From: Panax quinquefolius
Lineage: Eukaryota > Streptophyta > Magnoliopsida > Apiales > Araliaceae
Assembly: GCA_020205615.1 (NCBI GenBank)
Contig: CM035156.1
Location: 16,519,128 to 16,583,127 of the forward strand
Direction: 5' to 3'
DNA length: 64,000 nt
Translations under genes and position numbers: made by a program
Part shown: positions 21,320-33,950 of the stretch, piece by piece
Layout of the letters: every line of letters begins with the position of its first letter
Position numbering within the stretch: the stretch's first letter is position 1
Notes under the pieces: generated by a model
Databases searched by the model: none
What the model saw: only the letters and a program-made list of their open reading frames with translations
Told to the model about the DNA's origin: nothing

Positions 21320-23204
21320 TCGAAAGTAGTAGATGCACACAAGCCAATCATGTTTGATGATAAAGCATATACTTTGTAACAATCTTATTCATTTATTAAT
21401 AAAAAGTATTAATTTATTAAAGGCTTTTAATTATCTACATGATGTTTGTTTTATAATATGTGATAAACCCATAGTTTTAAGCAATGCTTTTAGAATAATG
21501 ATGATGATCATTCTAATGAGATCTAAATTCTTAGAAAGCTTAAAACTAAAATAGTTCCCAATCGTTGGATTACTAAATTGGGGATTAGTGAATCCGGATA
21601 GATTGGTACATACGTTGTTTGCTTCATTGGATGAGGATGATTGATCTCATGATCATTTGTGTGGAGACACTAAAGCAAGTATGTAGGTGCTTATTAGAGA
21701 ATAAGTTCAATTGAACGTGGCTCGCTAAGGAATACCTAATGGAGTTTTATTTGCATCACAATAGAATTCTCAGTAGTGATAGTAGTACAAGTAATCCTTG
21801 GACTTGAGATCATCATAGTATCTTGTGTATGATGAGTTATACTTTGACTTATTCCTTAAGACCCTTAGGGTATATCAAAGGGTATGCTTGGGTATAATAA
21901 GTTGTACACGGAGATAATGTATGATCAATAAAGAATCTACCACTTCTAATAAAAGAAGAGAAATGTCCTATGTGATTCGATAAATGACAACCCAAAGAGT
22001 CCTTGGCAAAGCGTAATGAAATTAGAAAGGAGTTTCTAATTTGCATTATTTGAGTTGTGCATTTAAGGATCGAAATACATATAATTAAATAAAATAAGAC
22101 TTGACAAAAATTCCATGTCTTATATTTAATTGGGACATCAGATGGTGGAAGGATTGAATTGTCATTTCAAGAACTATTTACTCAAAGGTTCTTTAATGAT
22201 TAATGTTGAAATCTATATTATCCGGAAAGTCGTTGATCGCTAGGAGGCTTATCCCTATCAGAGATAAATATTATTTATTTAAATAAATTAATTATTTAAT
22301 TTATTTATTTAAATAAGATTAGAATTATTCTAATTGATTTATTCACAACCTGTTTAATATGGAGAACCTAAAGGGTCACACCATAAAAAGGAAGAATAAT
22401 TATTTAAGAAGTTAATGGCATAATCGTAATAATATATTAAGTATATTTAATTTAATCTATGGTGATAGAATAAATTAAATAGCTTAATATTTATTATTTA
22501 ATATTTTAGAAATATTAAATATAAATTAATAAGAGGAGTCTTATTAATATTATTACAATTATTATTATTTTAATTTCTAAAAGAGTTTAGGAATTAATTT
22601 AATATAAGTACTTTCTCATTTATTCCTAATTAGATTAGGAAGGAAAATTAGTTAAAGGAGTTTAATTAATTATCCCTAATAAGATTAGGGAGCTTAATTA
22701 ATTAAAAGAATTTAATTAATTAAATAAAACCCAATTCCTTAATTGTTAAGGTGGGTTGCCCACATCTATTAATAAGAGGAGTCTTATTATGAGTGGGGCG
22801 TTGTTGACTTTGACAACTACGTAATAATTCTAATTTGTTGGGAGAGTACACCTTTTCTATAGAGATAGAAAAACTAGGGTTTAGCCAACCACCCTTCTTC
22901 TTGAATTTTTTTCTTCCTTGGTGGATCACCTCTAGAGGCCAAATATTTGGGTGGCTAATGTTGATCTAAGGAAGGAACCAAACCCGGTGGATTCAAGTTG
23001 AACGCGAAAAAGGATTGGAGGTGAACTTGTACCGAGGAAGCTCGATCTTCAAGGTATGATTTTATTCTTTATCTTTTCGCTTAATTAATAATTGTGCATA
23101 AAGGGTGATCCGGGTATATGGTTTGTAAATTTTTAAACTCGATTTTACACGCTTCGCATTATTTTGCAATTTGATTGCGTTCATGAATATTACAAAACCT
23201 AATA
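21320..23204 (+). repeat. CopA 5' LTR, 1885 bp
   Basis: It starts at a T(C)GAAAGTAGT equivalent of TGAAAGTAGTATGCACAC and ends ACAAAACCTAATA, followed by the primer site. It is co-linear with 52298-56889 (minus the solo LTR) and, in reverse, with both CopB LTRs. It contains palindromes CCTAATTAGATTAGG (about 22624-22639) and CCCTAATAAGATTAGGG (about 22673-22689) and AT-rich foldback DNA at 22260-22320. Confidence 0.85.
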
Positions 23205-23205
23205 A

Positions 23206-23219
23206 ATGGGCATCGAGCC
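23206..23219 (+). other. CopA primer-binding site
   Basis: TGGGCATCGAGCC, close to TGGTATCAGAGCC, directly after the 5' LTR. Confidence 0.65.
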
Positions 23220-23310
23220 AAATCTTTATGCGAATTATTAATTGTTTGATTTAATATGTATGTTGATATGTGTTTAAAACAATTTAATTGGGCATAATTT
23301 TATTGTATAA

Positions 23311-23521
23311 ATTTATTTTAAAAAAAAAAAAAAAAAACGTGAACTCTTGATTTCCGTGCCCACAGACTCGGCAATTAAAAAAAAAAAAAAAGGCAAAGCA
23401 TGCATGTGATTTTTTCGACAGGATTCATGTGCCATATGCTGGGTATCTTTTCGTTTGACAAAAAAAAAATAAAGGTCGTGGTGTATGCGCAATTAAAAAA
23501 AAAAAAAAACACGCTGCCATG

Positions 23522-23562
<41 letters not shown>

Positions 23563-23610
23563 CCGAATACATATAATATGAAAATAAATATATATAAAAT
23601 AATTACGGTA

Positions 23611-23640
<30 letters not shown>
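23311..23640. repeat. Poly-A and (TA)n tracts in CopA leader
   Basis: Several A runs of 9-16 bp (about 23318-23505) and two (TA)n runs (about 23522-23558 and 23610-23638). The counterpart in CopB (38115-38440) has TA runs and a 30-plus T run. Lengths are likely unreliable in this assembly. Confidence 0.8.
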
Positions 23641-23641
<1 letters not shown>

Positions 23642-24330
23642 TTAATTATTTTATTATTAAAATAAAAGTTTATTTTAATCTTAAAATAAAAGGTTTATTT
23701 TAATATTAAAATATAAGATTTATTTTAATTTTAAAATTAGAATTTCATGCTAACTAATTAGAGTTGAAATTAGATTCCATAATAACTAATTGGAGTTGAA
23801 ATTGGATTTTATTTTTCCTAAAATAAAGGAGTTTATTTGTGAACAGGGAAGTAAATCCATCTTTCCTTAAATAAAGGAGTTTATTTAGATATGAAATAGG
23901 ATTTCATATTATTCAAAATAAAAGAGTTTATTTGTGAATAGGAAAGAAAATCCATGTTTCTTTAAATAAAAGAGTTTATTTAAATATGAAATAAGATTTC
24001 ATATTATTCAAAATAAAGGAGTTTATTTGTGAATAGGAATGAATATCCGTGTTTCCTTTAATAAATTTTTTTTTTTATGGAATTGGATTCCATAATTAAT
24101 TAAAATAAAAGAGTTTATTTTAATTAAAGATTTTTTTTACATGGAATTGGATTCCATAATTAATTAAAATAAAGGAGTTTATTTTGATTAAAGATTTTGA
24201 TTAAAATAAAATAGTTTATTTTATTCAAAATTGGATAAATTAAAATAAAATAGTTTTATTTTGATTTAAATTTGGATTAAAATAAAGGAGTTTATTTTGA
24301 TTCAAAATTAGATTTTATACTAACTAAATT
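23640..24330 (+). repeat. AAATAAAGGAGTTTATTT minisatellite in CopA leader
   Basis: About 15 imperfect copies of AAATAAARGAGTTTATTT, alternating with GAATAGGAA, TTTCATATTATTC and GGAATTGGATTCCAT blocks. It is mirrored in CopB at 37275-38110. It lies in the untranslated leader. Confidence 0.8.
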
Positions 24331-25661
24331 TGTCCATTAAATGATATCAATATATATATATTAAATGTTTATTATTCATGAGATGAATGTTATTTATTGA
24401 TGCATATGGTGATGTGTATGATAATAAATGAGATTGATTATGGACTGTTGATGTAAGACCCCGAAATTTATGAAATAAAAGTATTCAATTTTTCTTATAA
24501 TTACTATTCATTAAATGGTTAAATTGATAAAAGTTAAAGTTAAGGGTGATATATGAATTTTTTTTTTCAAAATACACAAGTGGTTATAAAATATTCATTG
24601 TTGTCGGGGAATATTCGTTTGGTCGTGGAATATTCTTTACGTCCGGGAATATTCGTATTTACCAGCCAGCGAGCCATTTGTGGGCCCCATAATAAACTAT
24701 CGGATGAAGAAAACGACAAAATTAAGTTTTTATAAATAACGGCGTAATCGTTACCGTTAACACTATTGGAATACCCGATGGTTAAAATACAACAATACGC
24801 GTGGTTGCACAGTAACACACGGTATTGCACAGTATTGTTAAATTATTGACCCTTACGTAAGAAGGCACTACTCAATAATTGTTACAGTAATTACTGTTCA
24901 ATATTTTATTTTATTGATTCAATAATTGCTGCGTTGATATTTTATATTATTGTTGTTTCAATAATTGACACTGCACAGTATTTTCCATTATATATCAGAT
25001 CAATAATTCATATTATTTGGAATAATATTATTAGATAGCATTATTGGCAATGTCTAGATAGTTCTGTCAATGAGAGGTTTGGTCACCTAATTGCGCGCCA
25101 GTAAGGAGAAATCCTTATCGAAAAACCCCCTCTTTCTTGGGAACTGCCTGGTTGTCATTATTGTGATTCTATAATATTATTTATGAATAATTAATTATTG
25201 ATTTATATGACAATGAAATATTTATTTGATGTGGATATAAATGATGGATTTATTTATGTGGTTATTAATGAAGGAATTAATGCTGAGATGTTTTATTTGT
25301 ATTTTGTCGGATTGGAGGTATTAAAAGATCAAATCGGTGTTATTACAACTTTATTGCGTGAGTTATAATATTTAATCCGACCGTTGGATCGTTGTAATTT
25401 TTGGATATGTTATACATATATAAGTTGAGTATATGTCCACAAATTTTGAACCGCTTAAAATGAGCGTATAATTTATTATGAATTTTAAGAGGTGGTGATT
25501 CGTAAATTAGGTTATAAATGATTTTGGTGGAAAATTCTAGAATTAGTGGGCCCCACTTGTGATTGGTGAAGAAATGTGCTGAATTTTATTTCAAATGTGG
25601 TGGGTGGGAATAGTAGCGGTAAAAGCCATCAAAGTTGCGGTCAAGTCTGCTAAAATTTTCC

Positions 25662-25670
25662 TATAAATAG
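25662..25670 (+). promoter_or_regulatory. TATA-like box of solo LTR S1
   Basis: TATAAATAG in the conserved CCTATAAATAG context, about 1.2 kb from the LTR start. It is followed by the conserved TTAGAATTGAAAATCACACC stretch, the likely transcript start region. Confidence 0.5.
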
Positions 25671-26599
25671 AGGCTAAGTTAGAATTGAAAATCACACCGT
25701 AAACATAAATTTTCTCTTTTTCTCTCTAGATTATTGAGTGTATTTTGTGAGTATTTAGATACTTGGTGAGTTGATATTCATCGCTGCAAGTTTCCTTCAA
25801 ATATATCCAGATATCCAAATGTAAGTCTCTTTTTTTTGAGGTAAGGGATAGTAAGGGATTTTAAGGGTTATTATGTTTTTAGTTTCGAAATTTTTCTGAA
25901 CTTTCAAAAATTCTGGAAAAATTTGAAATGATATTTTGATGAGTTTCATTGATTGTGTCCAAAAATGGTGATTTTTGGTTGTATAGATTAAGAGTTATGA
26001 ATTTTACGGGAAAAGACTATTTTAAAAGTAACCGCTTTTAACTCCTTGTGGTTAACTCTAAAATTGATGAAATTTTTATTGGGAGTACATCTATATAATA
26101 TCAGTGTACTCTGTGAATTTTGGAATTTTTGGATAAAAGTACAATTTATGATAAATGTCTAAATATTCAAGTGGTTTTGGCCATATGAAAAATAGTAAAT
26201 GATTTTTAAAAATTACGAGAAAAATATATGTTCAATATGAGACTATATTTTGATAAATCCCAGAAAAAGAAATATTTTTAGAACTGATTTGGTATTTTTA
26301 TGAAAATGGACTAGTTATGAATAAATGAGTTAAATATGTTATGTGAAAGAAGAAAATTGAAAAATATGATTTTATGGCTTGAGAATCATATATGTGGTAT
26401 ATGCAGATTTTTGATGAGGGTTTTAGTTATTGGTGATGAAATCTTATAAGTTTGGCATTTTATGATGATTAAATGCATTATTTAGTAAAGTGTAAACAAT
26501 TAAAATAAATTGTTTATAAGTTTAAGAAATGTTATTCTTTCAATATCATTATAATTGAAATATTGGTATGGATTTTATTGTGGAATTTCTACCTTTTGT

Positions 26600-26832
26600 G
26601 TGTGAGTTACTATTCACGTATATGGTACTATTCACGTATACAACACTATTTATGTATGTGGCGAGATTTATGTATATGACATTATTTACGTGTATACGAT
26701 TATGTACAAATACTTGAGTACTATTCATGAGTTACTATTCACGAGTTACTTATTCATGAGTTACTATTCACGAGTTACTATTCATGAGTTCTTATTCACG
26801 AGTTACTATTCACGGTACTATTCACAATAAAA
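26600..26832 (+). repeat. GAGTTACTATTCAC short-repeat array in S1
   Basis: About twelve units of TACTATTCACG or GAGTTACTATTCATGA, the forward version of the array described at 14690-14880. Confidence 0.8.
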
Positions 26833-27164
26833 TTGGTTTCTTTTTCTGACCAAATTATCGTTGATTTATGAATCTTACTCTTGAAATTAAAACCATGTTT
26901 TGATTATATTGTTTTTATATAACATTCTTATAACCCTAATGATGATATTTCTCTTTGACTTGAGTGTAAAGATGGGTAGATTATTGGTATGATCGTGACC
27001 ATAGGTTCTCTTTGGCAAGTAGTGCAAAAGTTGAATTGTTGACTGGTATGATCATGACCATTGAATTTACAATTGAATATTTTTAGCTTAAGTGCAAAAG
27101 TGAATTGATCAACATGGTTATAATTATTGTTATATAACTTCTGAAATGATTATGTATTTATTTG

Positions 27165-27445
27165 AGATATGAATATCTTTGGCCCGTAGTGCAAAGATGA
27201 CTTGTTGATGAATATCTTAGCCTATAGTGCAAAGATGAATTATTGATGAATATCTTTTGCTCGTAATGCAAAGATGACTGTTGTTGAATATCTTTGCTTT
27301 GTAGAGTGCAAAGATGAATTATTGATGAATATCTTTGGCTCGTGAATGCAAAGATGACTGTTGTTGAATATCTTTGGCATGTAGTGCAAAGATGAATCTG
27401 TTGATGAATATCTTTGGCCATGGTGCAAAGATGAATTTATTAGTA
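27165..27445 (+). repeat. Array of about seven stem-loop units, ATCTTTGG...GCAAAGAT
   Basis: Units of 37-42 bp, each with GAATATCTTTGGC, a GTAGTGC spacer and CAAAGATGA. ATCTTTG and CAAAGAT form a 7-bp inverted repeat around about 10 bases. Related units occur in all other gypsy LTRs here (for example 55480-55605). Confidence 0.85.
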
Positions 27446-27929
27446 TGATTATGAGCAGAACTGTGATTTGGTATAACCATGATCTTTGATGTTTCGGTGT
27501 AAAGACAGTGATGAAATTATCTTCATCCCGGATAAGAAGAGGAATTTAGAACTACAATTATGATTATGAGTTATACATGTGATTGTGGACAGGAATTGTT
27601 GATTGATGTTACAGGGATAAAATATTGTTGGTGGACTTTTAACATGGAGAAGATAATAGATTTTATGGTCTATTTGACTCTTCTAATGGATTGCTTCATT
27701 CCACCGCAACTATGGTTGAAAAGTTTTATCATCTACCATATGTTCTAAATCTACGATTTATTCTTGATGAAGACTATTGATAATTTATTTATCTTTAGTC
27801 ATAATATTCTTTATTGAGCTAGTCAGTGCTCACCCTTTTGTTTCACAATTCCTTTCGGGTAATAAAGGTGTATTTGGGTCGAGCGGGATAATAGCGAGGA
27901 ATAGAGTGGTGGTCTATAGATGTTGAGGT

Positions 27930-28330
27930 GAGGTGAATTTAACTTGGAAGGGTGTTTTGTCACTATCATACAAGATGTCTAATGACATACAACCTCGTGT
28001 TATCATAAGACATGGTTGTGCACATCCACTTGCTGAGTATATTTACAAGCACTACCTATATAATCTTGGTGTTTGTTTGGAGTATAATACCCAATTAGAG
28101 ACAAAGGGAGATAATGATATGTCAAGAAAAGACTCACCATTGGGAAGAATATGATAGTAATCTTCTCATTTTTCTTTTAGGTCTATTAGGTCAACCAAGG
28201 ATAATTTTGTGGCCATATGATATCTACCATAACCAAAAAGCATGGCCTCCCATGTATACGAAGGTTTCCTGAGCACTTCCCAAAGATTCTAATTTCTAAA
28301 AGCAGCTTTTGACTATACCTTTATGTAAGG
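27930..28330 (+). other. Unique segment within S1 with a 73-codon ORF (27933-28154)
   Basis: Other gypsy LTRs have a conserved block at this point (GTAGTCCTCACCATTTTATAAAATAATG). S1 instead has about 400 bp of unrelated sequence, then rejoins near CAAACTCACAAAG. The ORF product (SNDIQPRVIIRHGCAHPLAEY, then KHYLYNLGVCLEYNTQ) has normal composition. I do not recognise it. It may be captured sequence or simply diverged LTR DNA. Confidence 0.35.
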
Positions 28331-28509
28331 TGTCATTGTGACGTCTTCTGATTGGTATATATTTGCATCCAAACTCACAAAGATATGTGTTGTTGTATTT
28401 TGCACGACAATTGTTGTAATAAAGTTGTAGTTATTTTCTCGTACCATATATTTGGCGACTCGTAATGGGTTGGATGGAATGGACCTATTTTGGGGTCGTT
28501 AAATTCTGA

Positions 28510-29680
28510 TTGACAATGCGATTGGATTTTATTTTAGTTGGATGCATGAATGTATGGGTTTTATTAAATGGGAATTCACAGATTTCGTCTTCTAATTTTT
28601 TCTTAATGTAAATTCTAACTCCCTCTATGTACTTCCCCTTGACTGCTGATCAAGGTTTCTATTTATTTTAAATAGTTTTGTAATAGGAATAGTTAGAATT
28701 AATTTTGAAAAATTAGAGATCAAGGAGCGCTTGAAGACCCGTTTGTTATGGAGCCCGGGTTTAAATGTAATAGTTATATTTAAATATTATTTCTTGCACC
28801 CCTAGGGTTTGACCTTTTGGTTCACTTGGTGGCTCTAGTGAACCAAACTAGAATAAAAGTCCATAATCAATCCGAGTAGAATATAGTATTCTATATGTGC
28901 ATGCTTATACTATATATATATTATATATTATGCAAACATGCTTCGTGTGTTAATTAATATAACGCGTATTTTATATATATATGTGCATGCTTGCCATAAA
29001 CAAGATGAGACAAATTAATAACAAACCCCTCAATTTTTATATTAAGTCCTAAGCATTCAAAGATATTTGGAATATCGAACGTCAGCCTTACTAGCATGAT
29101 AAAATTAATAGAGTATTAAATATTTAATATGAGTTTGTTGTGTCACCACAAGGCAAGTATTAAGTATTTAAGATGTTGATTTATCACATTTGATGCTTAT
29201 AAAGAAAATTGAACAATATTGTTTTGTTGTGTCACCACAAGGATGATATTTTTCTTTTTTGAATATATGGAGTGCTAGGTTGGACTTAACTTGGATAATT
29301 TTGATTCGGATGTGCCACCACTTGATCAAAATAATCTAAGAGGCAAAATACAAGGAGTTGCATAGTTGATGTAATTGACAAAAGTTGTCTACCTATTTAT
29401 TTATATATAGTTTGTTGTGTCACCACAAGGCTATATACATTTGAAATGGGATCCTTATTCTCACTAGCAAATCTTTAATTAGATTTTGCCGAACTATATA
29501 AGTGAGGTAATATAGTTTGAAGAAAATAGTGGGAGATACCAATTTAAAACAAGACCTAATTTATTTTGGTAATTAATAATAGAATGTATGTTAAAATGTT
29601 GTTAATTACAAATTCATTTACGAATTTTACAATGTCTAAAATTACTATCATCGCGAAGCATATTAGATGCTAAATTAATC
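28510..29680 (+). other. CopA untranslated leader
   Basis: Non-coding sequence mirrored in reverse by CopB 35975-37140. It contains three copies of TTTGTTGTGTCACCACAAGG (29134-29153, 29222-29242, 29411-29430). No ORF of note. Confidence 0.7.
29134..29430 (+). repeat. Three dispersed TTTGTTGTGTCACCACAAGG motifs
   Basis: Three 20-bp copies about 89 and 189 bp apart, each with TTGTG/CACAA arms around TCAC. The same three copies exist in CopB (36217-36237, 36406-36427, 36495-36515), one with a single change. Conservation upstream of gag suggests a leader function such as dimerisation, packaging or translation control. This is inference. Confidence 0.7.
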
Positions 29681-29689
29681 GGATCAATT

Positions 29690-30440
29690 AAAAGCGGATT
29701 GGTTAAGGAATTTGAGAATAGTTCTCATAGCATTTGAAAAGCTATCTTATGTCCTTATCGCCTATCCTGCAATGGTTGCGAGATAATGCCTCTGAGGAAG
29801 AGATTGCTACTTTTAGAAAGTGGCAAGATGATGCACAATTGGCTCGATGCATCATGCTCGCATCCATGAAAACGAAGCTTGAGCTTGAACACAAGATGAA
29901 ACTATGGATGCTCTACTATATTCCCGCACATCAAGTAGTTGATGGTGAGGAAAGTGGGGCCCGATAGATATCGAGATATCTAAGGAGCTCTTCCGATCTA
30001 GAATGACCATGACACTACAAAGATGCAGATAAAAGTTCTTAACATGATCAATTTGATTGATCAATTAGGACAACCTGGTTTTGTCATGGATGGAGAGTTG
30101 AGCCAAGATTTGATCTTGCACTCACTCCGGACTCCTTTCACAATTGTTGTGAATTTTTATATGAACAAGCTAGATATCGACTTCATTGATTTGCTTAACA
30201 TATATGAAATATGTGAGAGTCACTTTTCAACGAAGAAAGATCAAGTCTTACTTGGTAGGGGCCAAAGGATCTTCCGAAAGAAGAATGATTCAAAGAAGGT
30301 AAATAGAAAGGCAAAAACAAAGGATAATAAGAACAAAAGCGATACTGAATAGAAAGGAGTTTGCTTCCACTGCAATAAGCTTTGACACCGGAAAGAAATC
30401 TGCGAGAAGCATCTTGCGAGAGGCTAACCAAAGAAGCTTA
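29690..30440 (+). pseudogene. CopA gag remnant
   Basis: Copia-type Gag in broken frames. The N-terminal block EEEIATFRKWQDDAQLARC is within 29734-29967. The core NMINLIDQLGQ, GFVMDGELSQDLILHSL is within 30023-30352. A Lys-rich stretch is followed by a zinc-knuckle relic (CFHCNKL-stop-H) at about 30362-30400. Frames shift at about 29960 and 30135. In an intact element it builds the particle. Confidence 0.75.
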
Positions 30441-31149
30441 GTGAAGTTTGGTTATAATACGCTTTTTTCGCATGATTGAAATAAATTTTTCTTTAAGTCA
30501 AGGTTCTACTTGGGTATTGGATACCGACTTTGGTTATCATAAATATAGATTTATGAAGGGACCAGCAGTAGAAAGCTAAACAAATATAAGTAATCCTATA
30601 TGTGGAAAATGAAGCAAAGGTTGCTTTGCATTAGCCATAGGAACTTATAGTTTAGCAATGCCTACTGAGCAAGTCTATTAAGTCGATAAGTTGTTATTGT
30701 ATTCCGGTTCTCGTTGGAAACATTATTTCCATTTTATTGTTGAATGATAAAATTTTTGGTATTATAATTAAGAACAATTGTTGTTCTATTTATAATAATA
30801 ATGTTTCGTATAGAACTGAAAGATTACTTAATAAATTTTGTATACTTGACTTACGTAAAAAATAATTTTGCAAATTGAACAAACTAGTACAAGAAAAAGG
30901 AAATGATTATTCAAAGAGTTGAATATGTGTATTTGTTGAAATACAAGTGTGAATTATTTGAAAGGTTCAAAGAATTCAGAAGTGAAACAAATTGACAAAG
31001 TATTAAGATTCTTTGATTAGATCAAGGAATAAATACTTGTGCAATAAGTTTCTAGATCATCTCAAATGGTTTTCTCATAATGGACGCCTCTCGATACATA
31101 ATAATTGATTATGTATCTGAAAGGAAAAATCGTACATATTTGTACATGG
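30441..31149 (+). pseudogene. CopA protease and integrase fragment
   Basis: A STWVLDTDFGYH-like segment (about 30503-30540) sits where the copia protease WxLDxG motif belongs. At about 30925-31130 lies integrase-core sequence: the EYVYLLKYKCELFERF block, a KEFRSETN segment and an SERKNRTYLYMV-like piece. Multiple stops are present. The region is cut at 31150 by CopB. Confidence 0.65.
31145..31149. repeat. Left target duplication of CopB, CATGG
   Basis: CATGG precedes CopB. On the right (40524-40529) CGTAGG stands at the equivalent place. The uninterrupted sequence reads ACATGGTGCGATCC in CopB itself. The copy is imperfect, probably from base errors. Confidence 0.5.
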
Positions 31150-33023
31150 TGTTAGGTTTGTAATATTCAAGAACACAATCAAATTGCATAAAAGTGCGGA
31201 AGCGTGTAAAAATCAGAGTTTAAAAAATTTACAAACCATATACCCGGATCACCCTTTATGCACAATTATTAATTAAACGAAAAGATAAAGAATAAAATCA
31301 TACCCTTGAAGATCGAGCTTCCTCAGGTACAAGTTCACCTCCAAATCCTTTCGCGTTCAATCTTGAATCCACCGGGTTTGGTTCCTTCCTTTGATCAACG
31401 TTAGCCACCCAAATGTTTGGCCTCTAGAGGTGATCCACCAAGGAAGAAGAAAATTCAAGAAGAAGGGGTGGTTGGCTAAACCCTAGTTTTTCTATCTCTA
31501 TAGAAAGGGTGTACTCTCCCAACAATTGGAATTATGTCGTATGTTGAAAAAGTCAACAACCTCTCCCCACCCATAATAAGACTCCTCTTATTTATAGATG
31601 TGGGAAACCCATCTTAACAATTAAGGAATTGGGTTTTATTTAATTAATTAAATTCTTTTAATTAATTAAGCTCCCTAATCTTATTAGGGATAATTAATTA
31701 AACTCCTTTAATTAATTTTCCTTCCTAATCCAATTAGGAATAAATGAGAGTACTTATATTAAATTAATTCCTAAACTCTTTTAGAAATTAAAATAATAAT
31801 AATTGTAATAATATTAATAAGACTCCTCTTATTAATTTATATTTAATATTTCTAAAATATTAAATAATAAATATTAAGCTATTTAATTTATTCTATCACC
31901 ATAGATTATATTAAATATACTTAACATATTATTACGATTATGCCATTAACTTCTTAAATAATTATTCTTCCTTTTATGGTGTGACCTTTTAGGTTCTCCA
32001 TATTAAACCGGTTGTGAATAAATCAATTAGAACAATTCTAATCTTATTTAAATAAATAAATTAAACAATTAATTTATTTAAATAATATTTATTCTACAAT
32101 AGGGATAAGCCTCCCTAGCGATCAACGACTTTCCAGATAATATAGATTTCAACATTAATCATAAAAGAACCTTTGAGTAAATAGTTACCGTACAATTCAA
32201 TCCTTCCACCATACAATGTTCCAATTAAATATAAGACATGGAATTACTTTCAAGTCTTATTTTATTTAATTATATGTATTTCGACTCTTAAATGCACAAC
32301 ACCAAATAATGCAAATTAGAAACTCCTTTCTAATTTCATTCTGCCTTGGCCAAGGACTACTGGGTTGTCATTTATCGAATCACATAGGACATTTCTCTTC
32401 TTTTATTAGAAGTGGTAGAATACATTATCTCCATGTACAACTTATTATACCCAAGCATACCCTTTGATATACCCTAAGGGTCTTAAGGAATAAGTCAAAG
32501 TATAACTCATCATACACAAGATACTATGATGATCTCAAGTCCAAGGATTACTTGTCTTACTATCACTACAGAAATTCCTATTGACAAAAAAATAAAACTC
32601 CATTAGGTATTCCTTAGCGAGCCAATGCGTTCGGTGAACTTATTCTCTAATAAGCACCTACATACTTGCTTTAGTGTCTCCACACAAATGATCATGAGAT
32701 CAATCATCCTCATCCAATGAGCAAGCAACGTATGTACCAATCTATCCGGATTCACTAATCCCCAATTTAGTAATCCAATGATTGGGAACTATTTTAGTTT
32801 TAAGCTTTCAAAGAATTTAGATCTTATTAGAATGATCATCATCATTATTCTAAAAGCATTGCTTAAAACTATGGGTTTATCACATATTATAAAAAGCAAC
32901 ATCATGTAGATAATTAAAAGCCTTTAATAAATTAATACCTTTTATTAATAAATGAATAAGATTGTTACAAAGTATATGCTTTATCATCAAACATGATTGG
33001 CTTGTGTGCATACTACTTTTTCA
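31150..33023 (-). repeat. CopB 3' LTR, 1874 bp
   Basis: In + coordinates it runs from TGTTAGGTTTGTAATATTC to CATACTACTTTTTCA, so the LTR itself reads TGAAAAAGTAGTATG...CCTAACA. It is followed on the right by the polypurine tract, so this is the 3' LTR. Confidence 0.9.
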
Positions 33024-33036
33024 ATCTCCCACTTGC
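33024..33036 (-). other. CopB polypurine tract
   Basis: The reverse complement reads GCAAGTGGGAGAT, the usual copia tract, directly 5' of the LTR. Confidence 0.8.
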
Positions 33037-33039
33037 ACT

Positions 33040-33950
33040 AAAGCCAATCGTCATGGTATCTTATACTCTTCTTCTCTAAGTGACGATTATCCTGCATTGG
33101 ATAAGCTTTAGTTAATGGATATGTAATGTTGTTCTTGAGAGTCCACTATCTCTATAGTGATTTCCCATCTTTCATGATTCTAATAATCAAATGAAAGTGC
33201 CACAACACATGTTTAGATCCAAGATGAGACTTAGGAACTATTCCTAGTTACGTAATGAACTTTTAATCCAAACAATCAACTTGTAGCTTCATTTATAGCT
33301 ATATACTTTGTCTTTATCACTAAACCAAAGACTTTTTTTTGCCGTTTGGAACCTTTCCATTCACTACACCACTTTATTCAAGGTAACACTTTACCTTAAA
33401 GTAGATTTTCTCGTCGTCTTGGTGCATCGAAAAACTTGAGTCTGCATTAAGCCCTCTAGTTTTAATTTAGACCCACCATGAATATGATCACATCCTTAGT
33501 GCCGATTAAGCACTTTAAGATGTTTTCACCGACTCATAGTGAACTTCTCCATAATATGACCGATCAACATCGGTCTCTACGTACATTTCATTGCATACAT
33601 GATTGTCACTCATGCGACCTCTCTTTTTCGAGAGTCTGTGGGGACTATTAAGAGATATACACTCCATAGCTCATCGACATGAGACATCTCTTGGAGTTTG
33701 CCATGCTAAACGACTTTAGCATCAAATGAATATACATTCCTTGGGTTAAGTTGAGCATCCTTTTAAATCTATCTATATAGATTTATATCCCCAATTAAGA
33801 TACTCTTCCAAATCATTCATGGAGGATTGTTTAGACAACTTTATCTTTACTGATTGTAGCATTGGTATGTAATTCCTCATCCGTAGTATATCAACATATA
33901 ATACTAGAAATTTCACGGCGCTCCCACTGTCCCTTTTGTACACACTAGAA
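33040..33950 (-). pseudogene. CopB RT C-terminus and RNase H remnant
   Basis: Reverse-strand segments correspond to the end of copia RT (an FLVLYVD-ILR block at about 33910-33945, then a YLGIKIYIDR-type segment near 33780-33810) and to RNase H (KYIAIYEA-, VWIKSSLR-, SKHVL- type blocks, about 33100-33330). The YVDD box has lost one Asp codon, as in CopA. Confidence 0.65.

Larger units (their letters stand above)
24452..28509 (+). mobile_element. Gypsy solo LTR S1, about 4.06 kb
   Basis: It starts TGTAAGACCCCGAAATTTATG. It shares TATA box, short-repeat arrays and tail (GACCTATTTTGGGGTCG) with the 2.7-kb gypsy LTRs but has about 0.9 kb extra at 25850-26560, homologous to GypA 4720-5100. It has no gag-pol. 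It interrupts CopA: the flanks TGGACTGTTGA and TTGACAATGCGATTGG together correspond to the uninterrupted CopB sequence near 37115-37145. The right end is uncertain by about 10 bp, and the TTGA(C) duplication is imperfect. Confidence 0.75.

Noticed and set aside
20991..21382. Pro/Thr/His-rich ORF and the opposite Gly/Trp-rich ORF
   Set aside because: Both read through the CCCACC minisatellite of the MITE. Composition artefact.
27158..27428. Reverse ORFs with SSLHYxxKIF repeats
   Set aside because: Translations of the ATCTTTGG stem-loop array in solo LTR S1.
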